A stretch of DNA of 64,000 nucleotides, taken from NCBI RefSeq assembly GCF_029227915.1, contig NC_079878.1:5084001-5148000 (forward strand), in the 5' to 3' direction. The notes under the pieces were generated by a model. The model ran no database searches. It worked only from the letters and a program-made list of their open reading frames with translations, and had not been told where the DNA came from. This document shows, in pieces, positions 1-13,040 of the stretch. Source of the stretch: Hydractinia symbiolongicarpus (lineage: Eukaryota; Cnidaria; Hydrozoa; Anthoathecata; Hydractiniidae). Every line of letters starts with the position of its first letter. Positions within the stretch are counted from its first letter, which is position 1. A program made the translations under genes and the position numbers.

Positions 1-2810
1 TAATCATGAATTGTTGAAAAAATTAAATTCTTTTGACCAACAGGGAACTGCTATATTGAGACACAAATACTTGCGTATTGCTACACTCATGTAAGATTAA
101 CGGAAAAGTGGTTGAAATGTTTAAATTATTGCATGTTACAGAAAGTTTTGAATGTTTTTCTTCACTTGAATTTTTAAGATTATAAGTATTGTTTAAGAGT
201 GTCAATAGAAGCTAATTCTCCATTTTTTAAATGATGAAATTAGAAAAAAATGTATCTTAATCATAGAAGGCGAGCTGTAAAAAAGTTAGGAATGGTATTC
301 TGCTTCGCCTTTCTCTTTTTGCTACGTCTTATAGCTATTAAACGTTTTATGTGTTAGTATTTTTCCATTGGGCACGCACCTGGAGGTCCCATACCTCCCA
401 CAGTCTTAGAAAATAGCTATTACTCGAAACTACCCCTTAAATAATTCTTATCAAATCCTTGTAAATATTAAAATTTAATAACTTCCGTTAGTATTTTCCT
501 CAGAACTTGAAACTTACAACATAACTTTGTTTTGTCACGGGGAATGATTTTAAATTTTTTGGCACGTCATTAATCCGGCTTTCCAAGTTTTCTAGATTAA
601 ACCCGAAATTCTAAAAAATCATATTTTGACTTTATTTTTATCATTTTTCTATAGAATTATGTAAAAATCGGAAGACCTGTTACAAAACTTTAACAACAGA
701 ATACTGGAAACAGAATGTTTTAATTCGGTTTAGAAGTCAGGTAATTAAATTTTTAGCTGCCAGTGGTATTTTTGCAATTTCTAGCTTTCAATGATATCAC
801 TAAAAAAAGTGCTGAAAAAGCAAATATTTATTGCTATATTTTTTTCCTTTTTATGACAGCTGATTACTGTCCCAAGGTTCATTCCAGTATCGAAAAATCC
901 TAACTGAACTTATGAAAAGACGGAAATCCCCAGAATGGGGAAAAGATAGTTTAGCTAATGAAAAAATATCTTAAAACCCAAACTCAAAACAAAACTAATG
1001 TACGTTCTCTGAGTAAACGTTTTTGTAAGTAATATGTTAGTATTTTCTAAATTTTTAAAAATTTAATATTTCTAAAGAATTGTTTTTACTCTCAATATAA
1101 AATTCTAGGGTTAGCTGTGAAAATGAAATAAAAAACCTTCCTATCGTTCTAAAAACGAACTGTTTCAGTACGAACAGAAAACATTATTCAAATGTCGAAA
1201 AGTGCGTCCTAACAATTCAAATGACAACTGCTGGCTGCAGGGCTAAAATTAGACCGATCTCTATTCTTGAATTCCATTGACTTTTTAAAAGCGATAGAAG
1301 CGATTATTTCTGTCATGGACACAACACATACAACGTGATATGTTTACTAAGTACTTACTACTACAAATACATAAAGTTTAGTAGTCATCGAGGTATTCAA
1401 ATGAAAAGGGTAGTTTGTTCAAAATAAGAAATTATTGAATTAAGAAGTTTTACCTTTAGCTGAATGTCTACTTTCAAGGATACTTAATGAAATTCTTTAA
1501 CAAAAACTATATCTTTTGATGTCATACTTTGGTTCCAGACCAAATTTGTGGTCGTTTAAGGAGGAATGATTATTTTTTAATTGTTGCATTGTGGAACAAA
1601 ATAAGTACATTTTATTAATTTAGTAAGCCTGCCTAACTATTAACTGCTTTATCTTTACTAATTTGATATACTGACGTCACCTTACTATTTTAAGAAAATA
1701 TAAGCCACCCATATGGGCTTACCACAACTGAGCACAATATTTGTTTTAAAGATAAAACATAGTCAAAAATTTCTCGGTTATGTTATTATAGGCCGAATAT
1801 TTCTTATGATATGTTAAATGTTAATACCTTATTCTTTGCATATAAGCTCACTTTGTTTATACCTGTGTTTAGGCCTACTGGATCTTTATCTGGGAGAATT
1901 TTTCAATTTAGAAATAAAATCAAGGAGAAATGTATTAAGTCAAACTTTTTTTTCTTTTTACCAATATCTTTTACTACATGTTCAGCCTTCTTGAGATAAG
2001 TTTCTTGTCCTTCAACAACACCCTTACACGGAATCTCTAAACCATTCCCTCTATTGTTTTGTTTTTACGGTGTGTTGTCAACGAAAACTCAAGATTTGAC
2101 CAACATGTAAATAAACTCTAATCTTATCTGAAAAGAGTTCATCCAGTTATCAGCATAACATACTTTTTTTCTGGAAAATATAATTAGAATAAATAAAGTT
2201 ACCTCATTACATAGAATGTTATATATTTTTGTAGAGGGAAATCCCCACCCTTATTTTAAGTTTTCACGCATGTTTTGTTAAGTAAATTCCGTTATAAAAT
2301 ACCAAAAATAAATTGTCGTTTGTTTTATTGCTTGGATTTTAAAAAGGTGTCTATAATATTTAGAAAGCATTGGAAATGTAACTGCCTGATAATTGTTATG
2401 TACCTATCAACATTAACGACTTTAATTAGACCACTAATGCAATTTCTCAAACGATTGACGTGAAAGAAGCGTTAGGCGTGGTGGTGGTGACATCAATTGA
2501 AAGAACAAAAAAGCTTTACGTCACAAAATAAACCTTGTATCTAGGTCAATGAAAAAAATAAACAAATGTTCTTTCAAACATAGCAATTTATATTCACTTT
2601 TGCACAGTGCAAATTAAGATATAAAACGAAGATCACTGTTGAGGTACAAAAATAATTCTTTTTTTATTATATGAGAATTTTAATACATATATGTGTTTTA
2701 AGCTTGTTTCTAATTATTGGAAAATATTTTACACTCACCTAGTCAATCAGCAGCAAAAGATTTTATGATTAAAAAAAAATCACATGCGCAATCTCAAAAA
2801 ATATTTATTT
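1..2810. other. Spacer, no gene seen
   Basis: AT-rich. Only scattered ORFs of 60-62 codons without recognisable motifs or splice context. No repeat or RNA gene recognised. Confidence 0.5.
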
Positions 2811-2816
2811 GGGAAA

Positions 2817-2847
2817 CCCGAAAATCGGGAAAAAACGGATTTTCGGG
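2817..2847. repeat. 10-bp hairpin
   Basis: cccgaaaatc (2817-2826) is mirrored by gattttcggg (2838-2847). It lies about 260 bp upstream of repeat R3. Confidence 0.55.
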
Positions 2848-3104
2848 CAATTCCTAGCAATTTTTGAATGCAAACTGTATAAAAACCAGAAAAATATGTT
2901 AAATAAATTTTATTAAGCTTTCAGAAATTTTTAATAGAATCGCTCTAGAAATAAAGTAATTGAATTTTAGGCTTTTAATGGCGTAATAGAAAAACTGCTT
3001 CCCCAAGCAGAAATTTATTGCTGCCATTTCGTTCCTTTTGTGATGTACTATAAGTGTGCAAGCTTGATTAAATTTGTACAAGCCTATAAAAAGTTATAGG
3101 GGGG

Positions 3105-3150
3105 GAGTCATAATATGTTCAAAAAACCCCGGACCGAATAGGGTTAAGAA
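3105..3150 (+). repeat. Short dispersed repeat R3, copy 1
   Basis: gtcataatatgttcaaaaaa followed by ccccggaccgaatagggttaag matches 32237-32285 closely. Confidence 0.5.
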
Positions 3151-3671
3151 GTTGCATTTTACTAAATACTGATTTGAATTTAATGGTTTATTTATTTATT
3201 AAATTGATCCCACATGTCAAAAGAGAAGCACGTTTTTTTACCACATGCCATACCTCTGACATACTTTTACAACATGCCGTTGAAAAGTACTTCTAACAAA
3301 ATGGAGAGCTTAAAAACGAGGCTAAATAAAGCCAAAAAGTTTGACATTCTAGAAAGTAAATTCAAAAACAAAATTATCTAGGCACCTCGTACACAACCAT
3401 GATTGATGTCTTTCTATTGCAATAAAATATGATCCCACCCCTTTTATACCTGTGTCAACAGCCGTGAAACATTGGTAACGTTTGAGCAGCTGCGCGCATG
3501 AAGTTTTGAATTCAAACTATTTCTTAACCTTTCACGGTTTTCGATTGTTAAAACGAATGACGTTTTAATGTTTACTTTTTAAACTAATTAAAAAATTAAA
3601 TAAAAATTAAACTCATATATTTTTATTAACTTTGAACTGACCGTTTCTTTTTTCAGTTTTATGTAATGCTT

Positions 3672-3707
3672 GACCTGGCAAACATTTGTTTAAATGTTTG
3701 CCAAGTC
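3672..3707. repeat. 16-bp hairpin with 4-nt loop
   Basis: gacctggcaaacattt (3672-3687) is mirrored at 3692-3707 with one mismatch around the loop gttt. Confidence 0.75.
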
Positions 3708-3709
3708 GA

Positions 3710-6300
3710 ATGTTAGAAAATAAATTTGGACGTAAAAAATCACTATGGAACACTATTTTAGTAAATTTTCAAAATAATGGTATAAGGGGAATTTTTTTTG
3801 CTTGTTCTCCTTTGTCTTGATATCCCCAATTACATTTCACGGTCAATTTTTCAATGCTACTCTGGCTAGTGATCAAAATACACTATTTAATGTTAAACTA
3901 CTTTATCTAAAAACTTTTTTAACATTTATCTCACATCAAATTAAAGAAGTTAACTATGCAAATGGTTGAGATTGATTCACGCATTGTACTTAAAACATTT
4001 GATTCGATTGCACAAGCTTGATATTTTTGTTGAAATATAGAAACTATGTTGTGTTCGCATTCTTTAACGCACCCATTTATTGTATTAAAAACCTGGTTAA
4101 TAAATCAGAAAAAAACGCCTTCTATCATGCCGTAAAAATAGAAAAGCCTTAAGAAGAGGATAAGTGGGGCTAACATATTCTATGGATTAAAAAATGAATT
4201 TACGTTTGGCGATCGATTGTTGGTGACGTGGAAAAACTACATTAACACTCAAAAATAATTTCTGCTGCATTTTTTTTTTAAATATTTTAACACCGTAAAC
4301 AACAAGAGTAGTATACAACTAACTTTGACAATTTTATAAATTTTCTGTTTGCGTACAAAATATGCAGGTAGATAGATCTAATTAGTAAGATATAGTTTCT
4401 ACCAAACTCAACATAAAAACTTTTGAAAATATTCCTTAATAATGTGTGTGCATTTCGCGACCAAAAAAGGACATCATTTTTTTGTAGAAGTTGGATTTTT
4501 TTCCCCAATTTTTCTTTTTTGCTTTAATACAATAAATAAATTTCACCTCAATTTTTATTTTTCGTCTTCAAACAAAAAATTGAAAAAAGAACTCTTTACT
4601 TCCATACTTTCATACTTTTATCGCATACTCTGTTACGTCACATTCGTAGGATTAATACACCTTTCCCGAATTTATATTCTGTAAAATGTTGCGTATATGA
4701 AAACAAATCTTGGTAACCAACATTATTCGTTTTAAACATGAAGGAAGACTGTTTTAAAATAATTATTGTTAAATAATTTAATAGCAAAAATGTGCAAGAC
4801 GTTAGAAAGAAAGTTACTTCTGTTTTCTTACAGACAGAAAAGCAGTAACATAATCATTTTCACAAGAGGAACGTTTTAGCGTGTTTTTGTGAAAATAATT
4901 TACTAACTTTATTAACTGTGAGATTTATGTTTGGATGATTTACCATATGTCAACAAAAAAGAATATGAAATATGTAATACATTTTTTCAGTTTTGTTTTT
5001 AAATTGAAATTCTTAGTTGTAGCTTGCTGGTAAACTTTGTATTTTCAGAAAGAAACAAAAGACCTGTAACTAGTCAGCTATATCGGCGTTGTTTTGCTTA
5101 GTTTATTCACTTTTTTATGCAAAAATATAGTTTTAAATTAACACTTGCGAATATTCATCCCGCATAATTTCATATTTTTCGTTCTCGAGTCATTTCATTC
5201 GTTTAATTTCAATATGCTTTCATAAGGCATATTGTACTTCACCATACTTTCGTTTTGTCAGAATTGTTTTGAAATACTTTCCTGACAGAGATGTAAAGCA
5301 AGCGCGAAGAAAAAATTTGAGACATTAAAGTACTTTCAAACAAAGTAAATAAATTGTACAGTAAATTCAGTTGTATGTACTTGCTCTGTAGGGTAAAGTT
5401 TCTATCGTAGCTAATCACATGTGGTTTTATAACTTGAGCTTGCAGACTACTCATTGAATAAACAGAAGAACTGTTATGCACCAGGAACACCAGGCTAATA
5501 GCTTGAAAGGGACGATTTTTTGTTGAACGAGCTTTACATTCAAGAATTGATAATGAAGCAAATAACAAATTCTGTGATTAATTTATGTGACCAGAAATTT
5601 CCTGATGTATATATATGTTTTTTTTGTAAGCATAACATTTTTAAACATATTCACAGGGGAGTTTTTTAAACATTGCCCAGCTTGGGGAAATCCTTGTGTT
5701 TTCCTGTTTAGATATTTTAATTAGACAATCTCTTTTTTCACACTACAATATGAAATTGGCGACATGATTCCTTACAGAGGAATAGTTTCACTTTCTTTTA
5801 CTTTAGCCTTTTTTAGTTGAAAACGTTCTTGTAAAAAGGCATGTTAATGAAATTCGAATTTCTTGAAGTTTCTTGCTTTCTTTTGCTTACTATGTTCCCT
5901 GACTGTTATAGTCATCGCAAAACATAGATTCTTTTTTTAAGACAAATATGTTGAAGACGTACCTTTGTTTTAAAAAACCTGCATTTTTTCAAATGCAAGG
6001 TTACATACAATATAAAAACATCACAACCTACTCACTAGCTGAAGGTTTCATCGCGGATGAATTAAATTTGAGAGAGTTGTAAACGTGTATGCACTTTTAA
6101 CGCGAGTTTATGAGCCGTTAAATGTATGGTCCTGGTAACTTTAACATTTTCTGTAAGATAATGCAGCTTTTTTAAAATCCCACACCTCCAAAAAAATTGG
6201 CGTGAAGGCGGCGTTATGACATGTCCGAATTTTTATTGCAATAAAATACCTTTTATTTTCGATGTATTCTTAATCTCGTTTCCAGTGTACCACTGTGAGA
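3710..6300. other. Spacer, no gene seen
   Basis: The longest frame is a 109-codon minus-strand ORF at 5239-5568 with no recognisable domain and average composition; I do not call it a gene. Confidence 0.45.
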
Positions 6301-6308
6301 AAATTATT

Positions 6309-6383
6309 ATTATCAACCAGTCAGACAACACTCCTTGGTTGTCAAACAGACAACCAAGGGGTGTTGTCTGACTGGTTGATAAT
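6309..6383. repeat. 35-bp near-perfect inverted repeat with 5-nt loop
   Basis: Arms 6309-6343 (attatcaaccagtcagacaa...) and 6349-6383 are inverted copies around the loop aaaca. The only difference (T6332 against a G) would be a U-G wobble in a plus-strand transcript, so the RNA hairpin would be fully paired. It could be a MITE-like hairpin element or the source of a small-RNA precursor. Confidence 0.85.
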
Positions 6384-6389
6384 CATATG

Positions 6390-9300
6390 ATATACTGATA
6401 TGATATATTGATATACTTTTTATATACTTTTTATTCGAAGATTTATGTAAACTAAATATTATTACTGGATGTTTCGAAAAAGATTTCAATTAAACTTATG
6501 GAATGTTATATCTATGCAGTGATTAAAAAGCAATTTACTTTGGTTTACAAGTATTTTAATCTGTCTACACACCACCAATGTAGCAATCATAACGTAATGA
6601 CCTGGCATTCTACTGACTAATTAAAATTAAAAGGATTAAAAGTACCGAGAAAGAAGAGAAAACAAAATGCAGAGGTTTTACTTACCAAGATATTAAAAAA
6701 AAATGTTAATGCAGAAAGGAGGCGTGAATAAAGAGCATAACTTAAACATATATGGAAACAACAAACTAAAACAAAAGTCACGTGGCTTTGGGTCTGGTGA
6801 ACTGTCTTTTAAAAGAGTGTGTGTTGTATAACTTACTGCTTGGCAAGCGCTGTTTTTTAGAAATCAAAATATCTTTACAAGTTATTTTGTAATGAGTTTC
6901 TAGAAAGGACACTTTTTTGGGAAATAACAGCTTGAATATTTAAGGATACATGAAACACCCAAATCTTCATACTTTTGGAAAGCTTATAATTCATAGAATA
7001 TCTGTTTTGAATAAAAAATATACAAATTTAACAGGAAAACGATGAAAAAGGCGAAATATTTTTGAAAAAAATTAATTTCTTTACAAAGTTTAAATCTGGA
7101 TATTTGGTCTTTTTGAAAATTAAGTCAATGTGAGTTTGACAGCATATTATCAATACAATTGCATAAAGATTGCTATTTATAGATATAATTGTAGTAACCA
7201 TAACTACCCTACAAAATGTTTAAAACAGTTTTTCGATAATAACATCAGTAGGTGTATGGTAAGGATAGCCACAAAAAAATATGAACAGATAATTAACATA
7301 TTTATTCAAATTTTAACAATAGATTGTAGACACAACAGATACACACGAAACGTAATTTTGATGCAACTCTCTTTTATTTATGGAGGCACAAAATAAAACA
7401 AACTGGCAAAAAGTAACCATTAAAAAGCCATGTTAACGAGGTTAAAAGGATCTTTTAACAAAACTGTGAGGTAATAATGATATATCGCATATCGACTCTT
7501 TTTTATGTAAGTTATTTGTTCTGTCAAGAAATCTTTTAACCATATGCGCCTACTTATTGGTGTAGCTATTCAACATTCGAATCAATCTTGCAAATTTAGA
7601 TGGTTTTTACATGTAATAATTTATGCTGCACATCTAATAAATGATGCATAGTAGCTAGCTACTACGTGTGGTGGTAAAATTTAAAATAATAACAAAATCT
7701 AGACCAAAGTAAGCTGATTCACAGGTTTACCAATATAAACTTATTAAGAAAATAATCTAAAACAAGCTGGGGGCAGCGCTAGCTAGCTAAGGCTGAATCG
7801 CCATCGAATCGACAAAAACAAACTTAAGCAAAAAATGCTAAACTAGTTAAGTAATGCTAAGAACAAGCTTTAATTTTATGTGGAATATACAAATTAAATG
7901 AATGCTAAAGAACAAAGCATATATCAACAGTCGCAACTTTACCACCTTGCTACTCTGAAAATACTAATAAACCTTGAGTTAAATCGCTGCCTGATGAGGA
8001 TTTAAGGAAATTTAGTTCCAACGCTGAGAACGAAAAGACAACGAAAAGCACATAAAAATTTATCAAACATAGGCTCAAGAACTTTCCATTAATCAAAACT
8101 TGGAAAAGCCTGATGAAAAAGAACTGAATGACGTTTTGTCACAGTTCTATGGAGAAGTTCGAAAACAAAATGGGAAAGAGTATTAACCAGATAGTTTACG
8201 AGTGATGCAAAGTTCTTTACACCGTTACTTTACGGAAAAAGAATAAAATACAATAACAATATTCCGAAAAATCAATTAGTTATTCCGAGTCGTAAAGTTT
8301 CGGAAAGTAAAGCAACACACTTGTGAGAACAGGGAATGGGGAAAAAGAAACGGCAATAAAGCTCTTGATTCAGGTGAAGAGGATGTCCTTTGGTGTAATG
8401 AAAAGTAGGTGGTAATTCTTTTATCTCCCTTGTCAGAACAATGTGGTTTCTCTGTACTCAGCATTTTAGATTACGGGGATGTAAGGAACACATAACAATG
8501 CAATAACGTTGTAAATGCTGTCGTTAAATTTGTTGTTGTTGATAAAAGTAATACGTTCCATTTTATTTTCGTTTTTTTTCATAAAAAGTGTGATTAACCA
8601 GTAATCACATGTTTGATTTTGTGAAATTTTAAAATAAATTTACCGAGTTCGATTTTTGAAATTTTAGAAATCTCTGGAGTGAAACGAGTGAAAGAGAGAA
8701 GTTTCAAGGAATCTCAAAGACAAGTGATCTGATGGCAAGAATAAAGCATTTAAAAATAGCGGAATGATGTTTCATAAAAAACGGGACAGAAATTTGTTTC
8801 GGTGACTTATTTACTCAGTTATAATAGGGTTTATGGACATAAACTTTTACTTTTATAAAGGGATTAGTCTACTTTTGTCTAGCATTTTCCCCAGAAAATC
8901 CTCATGTGGTTGTTGTTGACCAGGTAATATTCTGCTTAATTGTAAGAGACATGCGATCTTTATATTGCTAGGACCATCGCGGACTGCCTAACTGGGGGCC
9001 AGTCTTAAAACTTGGCCGTCCAAACTGCGAAAATATTGTCCAGTCTAAAAACAGGCAACAACGGACTTTAAACGGACTTGAAATACAGATTTAAAACTTG
9101 GTATGACATGTTTATATGCTGTTTTGAAGAAAAAATTGAGACGCAAAATAATTTCACTATTATCGTAGTTTTTGAGTGACAGTTTTATCAATTTTGTAAG
9201 TAAACAAAAATACATGTACAAAACACATTCAGAAGAGCAATTTTCAGAGTCTAAGTGTTATGTTAGGGTCAAAATAAGAATTTATGCCATGTTTGATTGG

Positions 9301-9620
9301 TGCAACCCAGTTTCATGTTTTCTAATTTCTTAAATGCACTATATCGCAGATGGACAATAAAAATCTTCCATAATCGTGTTGTAAAGTAGTGTTGGAGAAG
9401 GCCCATAAAACAAGGTCACCAAAAACGAGCTGCGGTTAGGTTGATTTTGCATGAATACGGTTAAGTTAGTTATGAAATTCAAGGACTTTTTAGAGACACT
9501 AGATCCCCCTTCACTTCCCTAAGTGTAATAATTATATTCTTTTTCTTAAATAAATTTATCAATTTTAAGCTAAAATTTGATAAACTTATGTGAATAGGGT
9601 CCCAAGAAAATTGAACTTTC
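6390..9620. other. Spacer, no gene seen
   Basis: AT-rich with several agctagct words around 7650-7790. Only short unsupported ORFs (7130-7396, 8276-8464). Confidence 0.45.
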
Positions 9621-9625
9621 GTTAC

Positions 9626-10017
9626 TACCTTCCTATAAAATAATTCCGATTAACTCGAACCTCGAATAACTTGAACATTATTTAACTCGACCCATTTTTC
9701 GTCCTCCTAATTTCTTTATATAACTGAAACTTGCTTTTGTAAAATTTTGGGATAAACTTACTCGAGAAATTGAAATCAAAGACTAGATAAATGGCAGATT
9801 TTTTTTTTATTTGTTCTTTTTATTAAGTCCTGATTTCATATTGATAGACAATGTTTTCTGTCAAAGAAATCCAATCCAAAAGGGACGTGCATGCCTTTTT
9901 TATCGGCAAAATTGTACCTGTTCCCGTTAACTGTTACCCCATCTCTTGAAAGAATCGCTTTGATTCGAACTATGTATTTTTATTTTAGACTATGTTCGAA
10001 TTACCGGAAGTTAACTG
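9626..10017. mobile_element. Short non-autonomous element with pogo/Tigger-like ends
   Basis: The right end reads ggaagttaactg followed by TA (10018-10019), so the minus strand starts TA-CAGTTAACTTCCGGTAATTC. The left side near 9645-9665 has the related attaactcgaacctcg in the opposite sense. The inside is AT-rich without a supported coding frame; the 65-aa ORF here is repeat sequence. The left boundary is approximate. The same end type recurs at 23.2-23.4 kb. Confidence 0.4.
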
Positions 10018-10124
10018 TAGTTTCGAAATCAAATTTGATTCGAAATTTTCTATATAAACATAGCGCTAAGTTTGTCGGGATGACTTAATGTTATTAGCTA
10101 TCGTTTCGTTTGAAAATGTTTATT

Positions 10125-10969
10125 GAATTTCCGCGCCCGAAGGCGTAGGAAATTCTTTAAAACTGTCGTTTTTTCTCTTTCGGAGCATTTTTTGAGAAAA
10201 AATCGACCCTGGGATTTCCTCTGAGAGGAGGATAGATAACTGACTAACTAACTAACCCTGTCCCAAATGGTCAATTGCAACGTCACAGATTTAAACTTCG
10301 TACCCAAGCTCCCAAAGTGCTGGGAAGTCATCTACATGACGTTTCAGGCCAAAATTGGTATTTGTTTTTGACAAAATTTGGCACAGTTAACAAAAAAAGT
10401 ATGCTGAACATAATGGTGACATCAAAATTTTGATTTTTGTCACCTAAATGCCATTATAGGCCAAAATTGGTCCAAAAATTAAAACCACTTCATTTTCGAC
10501 CAAATTTGGCACAGCTAACAAATAAAGTATGCTGAAAATGATGATTATAGAAAAATGTGATTTTTTGTCACCTAAATGTCATTTCAGGCCAAAATTTGTC
10601 CAAAAATTAAAACTACTTTATTTTCGACAAAAATTGGCACAGTTAATAAAAAAGTATGCTGAAAATGATGGTCACATCAAAATTTTGATGTTTTGTCAAC
10701 TAAATGCCGCTGAAGACCATAAACGTTTCAATCGAAAGACTTTTAACCATAAATAATAGGCTGTATTTTTTGTTAGCAATTTCTTTTAAAATGTGAGTTT
10801 ATTATGACACGCTTCGTTTTGTTTGCGTTTGTTGTAAGATATAATGTCACTTGTGTGCTTTATCTTCAGAGCTTCATGCACCAAACCTCTTCGAATGTTT
10901 GGCATGATTTGGCATGACACAACAAATTAGCAGGTTGTCATCAAATATTTTGGTAGCGAGCGGAAATTC
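10125..10969. mobile_element. Non-autonomous element bounded by gaatttccgc inverted ends, with internal tandem repeat
   Basis: gaatttccgcgc at 10125-10136 is mirrored by gagcggaaattc at 10958-10969. The left end is itself a hairpin (gaatttccgcg...cgtaggaaattc). A short palindrome (agagcccccagggcttct) follows the right end. Most of the interior is a three-copy tandem repeat annotated separately. No coding frame is supported. The boundaries are an inference from the inverted ends. Confidence 0.4.
10340..10720. repeat. Tandem repeat, three diverged copies of about 112-128 bp
   Basis: Copies begin at the ggccaaaattggt word near 10347, 10459 and 10587. Each carries aaatttggcacagttaac, aagtatgctgaa and tttgtcacctaaatgcc in the same order. 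A 75-codon ORF here (10529-10756) is repeat sequence, not a gene. Confidence 0.75.
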
Positions 10970-11180
10970 TTAGAGCCCCCAGGGCTTCTTGTTATTATTA
11001 AAAACAAATTAGCGGGAATATATGACAGCTTATTTACTTAGGAGATTATCAATTTCTTGTTATTTTTAACACAGTGCATATTGTTGATTACAGCTGCCAG
11101 GATTATGTTTGTAGAGACGATAGAAAAAAGACAGCGGCTCTTTGTTACTAAAAAATTAAATTAAAACCTCTCCTGGGTCA

Positions 11181-11589
11181 ATTCTACCATACAAGTTCTG
11201 CCATACAAATTCTGCCATGTAAGTCATGCCATATAAGTCTTACCATACAAGTCTTACCATGCAAGTCTTGCCATACAAGTCTTTCCATACAAATATTACC
11301 ACGCAAGTCTTAACATACAAGTCTCACCATACAAATCTTGCCAAACAAGTGTTACCATGCAAGTGTTACCATGCAAGTGTTACCATGCGAGTGTTACCAT
11401 GCAAGTGTTACCATACAAGTCTTTCCATACAAGTCTTACCATACAGTCTTACCATACAAGTCTTACCATACAAGTCTTGCCATACAGGTCTTGCCACACA
11501 TGTCTTATCATACAAGTGTTACCATGCAAGTCTTGCCATACAAGTCTTGCCATACAAGTCTTACCATACAAGTCTTACCATACAAGTCG
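11181..11589 (+). repeat. 14-bp minisatellite (cttaccatacaagt), about 29 units
   Basis: The unit cttaccatacaagt repeats head to tail for about 409 bp with variants (gttaccatgcaagt, cttgccatacaagt). One unit near 11437-11440 lacks two bases. Because 14 is not a multiple of three and the unit lacks stop words, forward frames stay open (11226-11633, 11338-11592, 11357-11626) and would encode 14-residue repeats of the type PYKSYHTSLTIQVL. Coding use is unlikely. Confidence 0.9.
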
Positions 11590-11639
11590 TAAATTCGCCC
11601 GTCGCTACTCGAACTACCATCTTTAACATATAAATGGAA

Positions 11640-12180
11640 AATCAGATATTAAAATATAGGCTAGTCGTTGGCCCGTTGATAAAATCCCACGGGCTTACCC
11701 GTTCCTATATACTGCATTTCGTGTGTCTAGCTACTGTGGTACCATTTTGCGCAGAGGCTGACAAAGTACGGGATATAGGGACTAGTCGTTAACCGGTGAA
11801 AAAAATTCACGGGAATTCGCCTATCGAAGCAAAGTCTGTAAAAATATATTAAATTTGTTATTTGTATCTTAAAGAGTTCGTGCGTGGTTTAGTATGATCC
11901 TGCTGTTGGCGACAGACAAAGTTCAGGTATTATTATAGAGAATAGCCGGGGGACCAGCATCGAAACGCCGGGTTAGAACACAGTAAATGTGTGAGCCTTG
12001 TTGAACGCCTGGTAGGGCGCTTCAAAGGAGCCATAAACTGTGCCACACATCCAGGTAGGGCGCTTTAGTACAAGTATGCAGTCTTAAATTGAGTGAAGCT
12101 AACACATCATTATAATGTTTCGGGTGTAACATATTTTTCGAAAAATAACTTTCCCGCAACTTTAGCTGAAATAACAATGC
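11640..12180 (+). repeat. Dispersed repeat family R2, copy 1
   Basis: Includes two related blocks (ggctagtcgttggcccgttga and ggactagtcgttaaccggtga, about 110 bp apart) and gttgaacgcctggtagggcgct. Parts (gccgagactgacaa-like, tgttgaacgcc, agtacaa, actttcccgcaac) match the copy at 30.4-30.6 kb. Confidence 0.45.
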
Positions 12181-12556
12181 AGTTGATACCACGTCATAGC
12201 AAAAACAGCAGGAATAATAGACTAATAAATCCTGTAGAAAAATGCACTTAGGCAGAAGAACGATGAGAAAGATCTGTCATTTAAATTATGCCAATGTCAA
12301 CAGTGTCCCATCAATCTCCAAACATTTTTCTAAAACTTGTTTTTCTGTTTTAAATTTTTTCTATTGTGTAAAGATTAAAATAGTAATGCGGAAAGTGTAT
12401 AGATTATGTACTTTTGACGAACAAACAGATAAAATAGGTTATACAAATTTTGATGATGTACATTCACAATATTTTTTTACAGATTAGTTCAACAATTACT
12501 GTCATTGAATACAGCTTAAAATTCTAATCAAAACAATGTATTGGATCATGTGTTTT

Positions 12557-13040
12557 CGACGAAAGCTTAAGGAGATATAAGGATTTATTTTTTTTCTCAC
12601 GAATGTACAAAATTCGCTCACCCACCTCCACTGTGTTGAGCTTTAATCGCTGACCAGGAAAATGTATAGCATCATAAGCTTTTGATAAATGGTTAAAGAG
12701 ATGTTTAGTTTTAAAGGCTTTTTAATGATGCCATCAACCCAGGATTGGAAAGTAGTTCTATTTTGGTCCAAGGTTGATCCCTAGTTACCCACGCAGGAGA
12801 TGACGTTGGTGATTTTCGTTCGTTTCTAAGTCATTTAGCCTCAATTTGAAAAGTGCAATGCGATGGTTTCACTAATTTTATTTATTTATTGACGTCAGTC
12901 TAAATGAATTGCCGTCGTGTTGTAACGTCTAGAAAAGTAACAGATAAAACATACTTTTTTCGGATGCTTCAAAGAAATTTAACACATCTACTTTGCATGT
13001 TACAGACATACGACGTAGTGTTCAGATTATTATAAGAGAC
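12557..13040 (+). repeat. Dispersed repeat family R1, copy 1
   Basis: Shares, in order and on the same strand, cttaaggagatataagg, accaggaaaatgtatag, gataaatggttaaagagat, tttaaaggctttttaatgatg and aacacatctactttgcatg with the copy at 41.9-42.3 kb. No coding frame. Confidence 0.6.

Noticed and set aside
5239-5568. 109-codon minus-strand ORF
   Set aside because: No domain, signal peptide or splice context, and it is within the length expected by chance in this much sequence.
11181-11589. Possible CRISPR-like array
   Set aside because: Direct 14-bp units without spacers, in a eukaryotic context.
11226-11633. 135-codon ORF with periodic peptide
   Set aside because: It is the 14-bp minisatellite read through; the overlapping frames are equally open, so openness comes from the repeat and not from selection.
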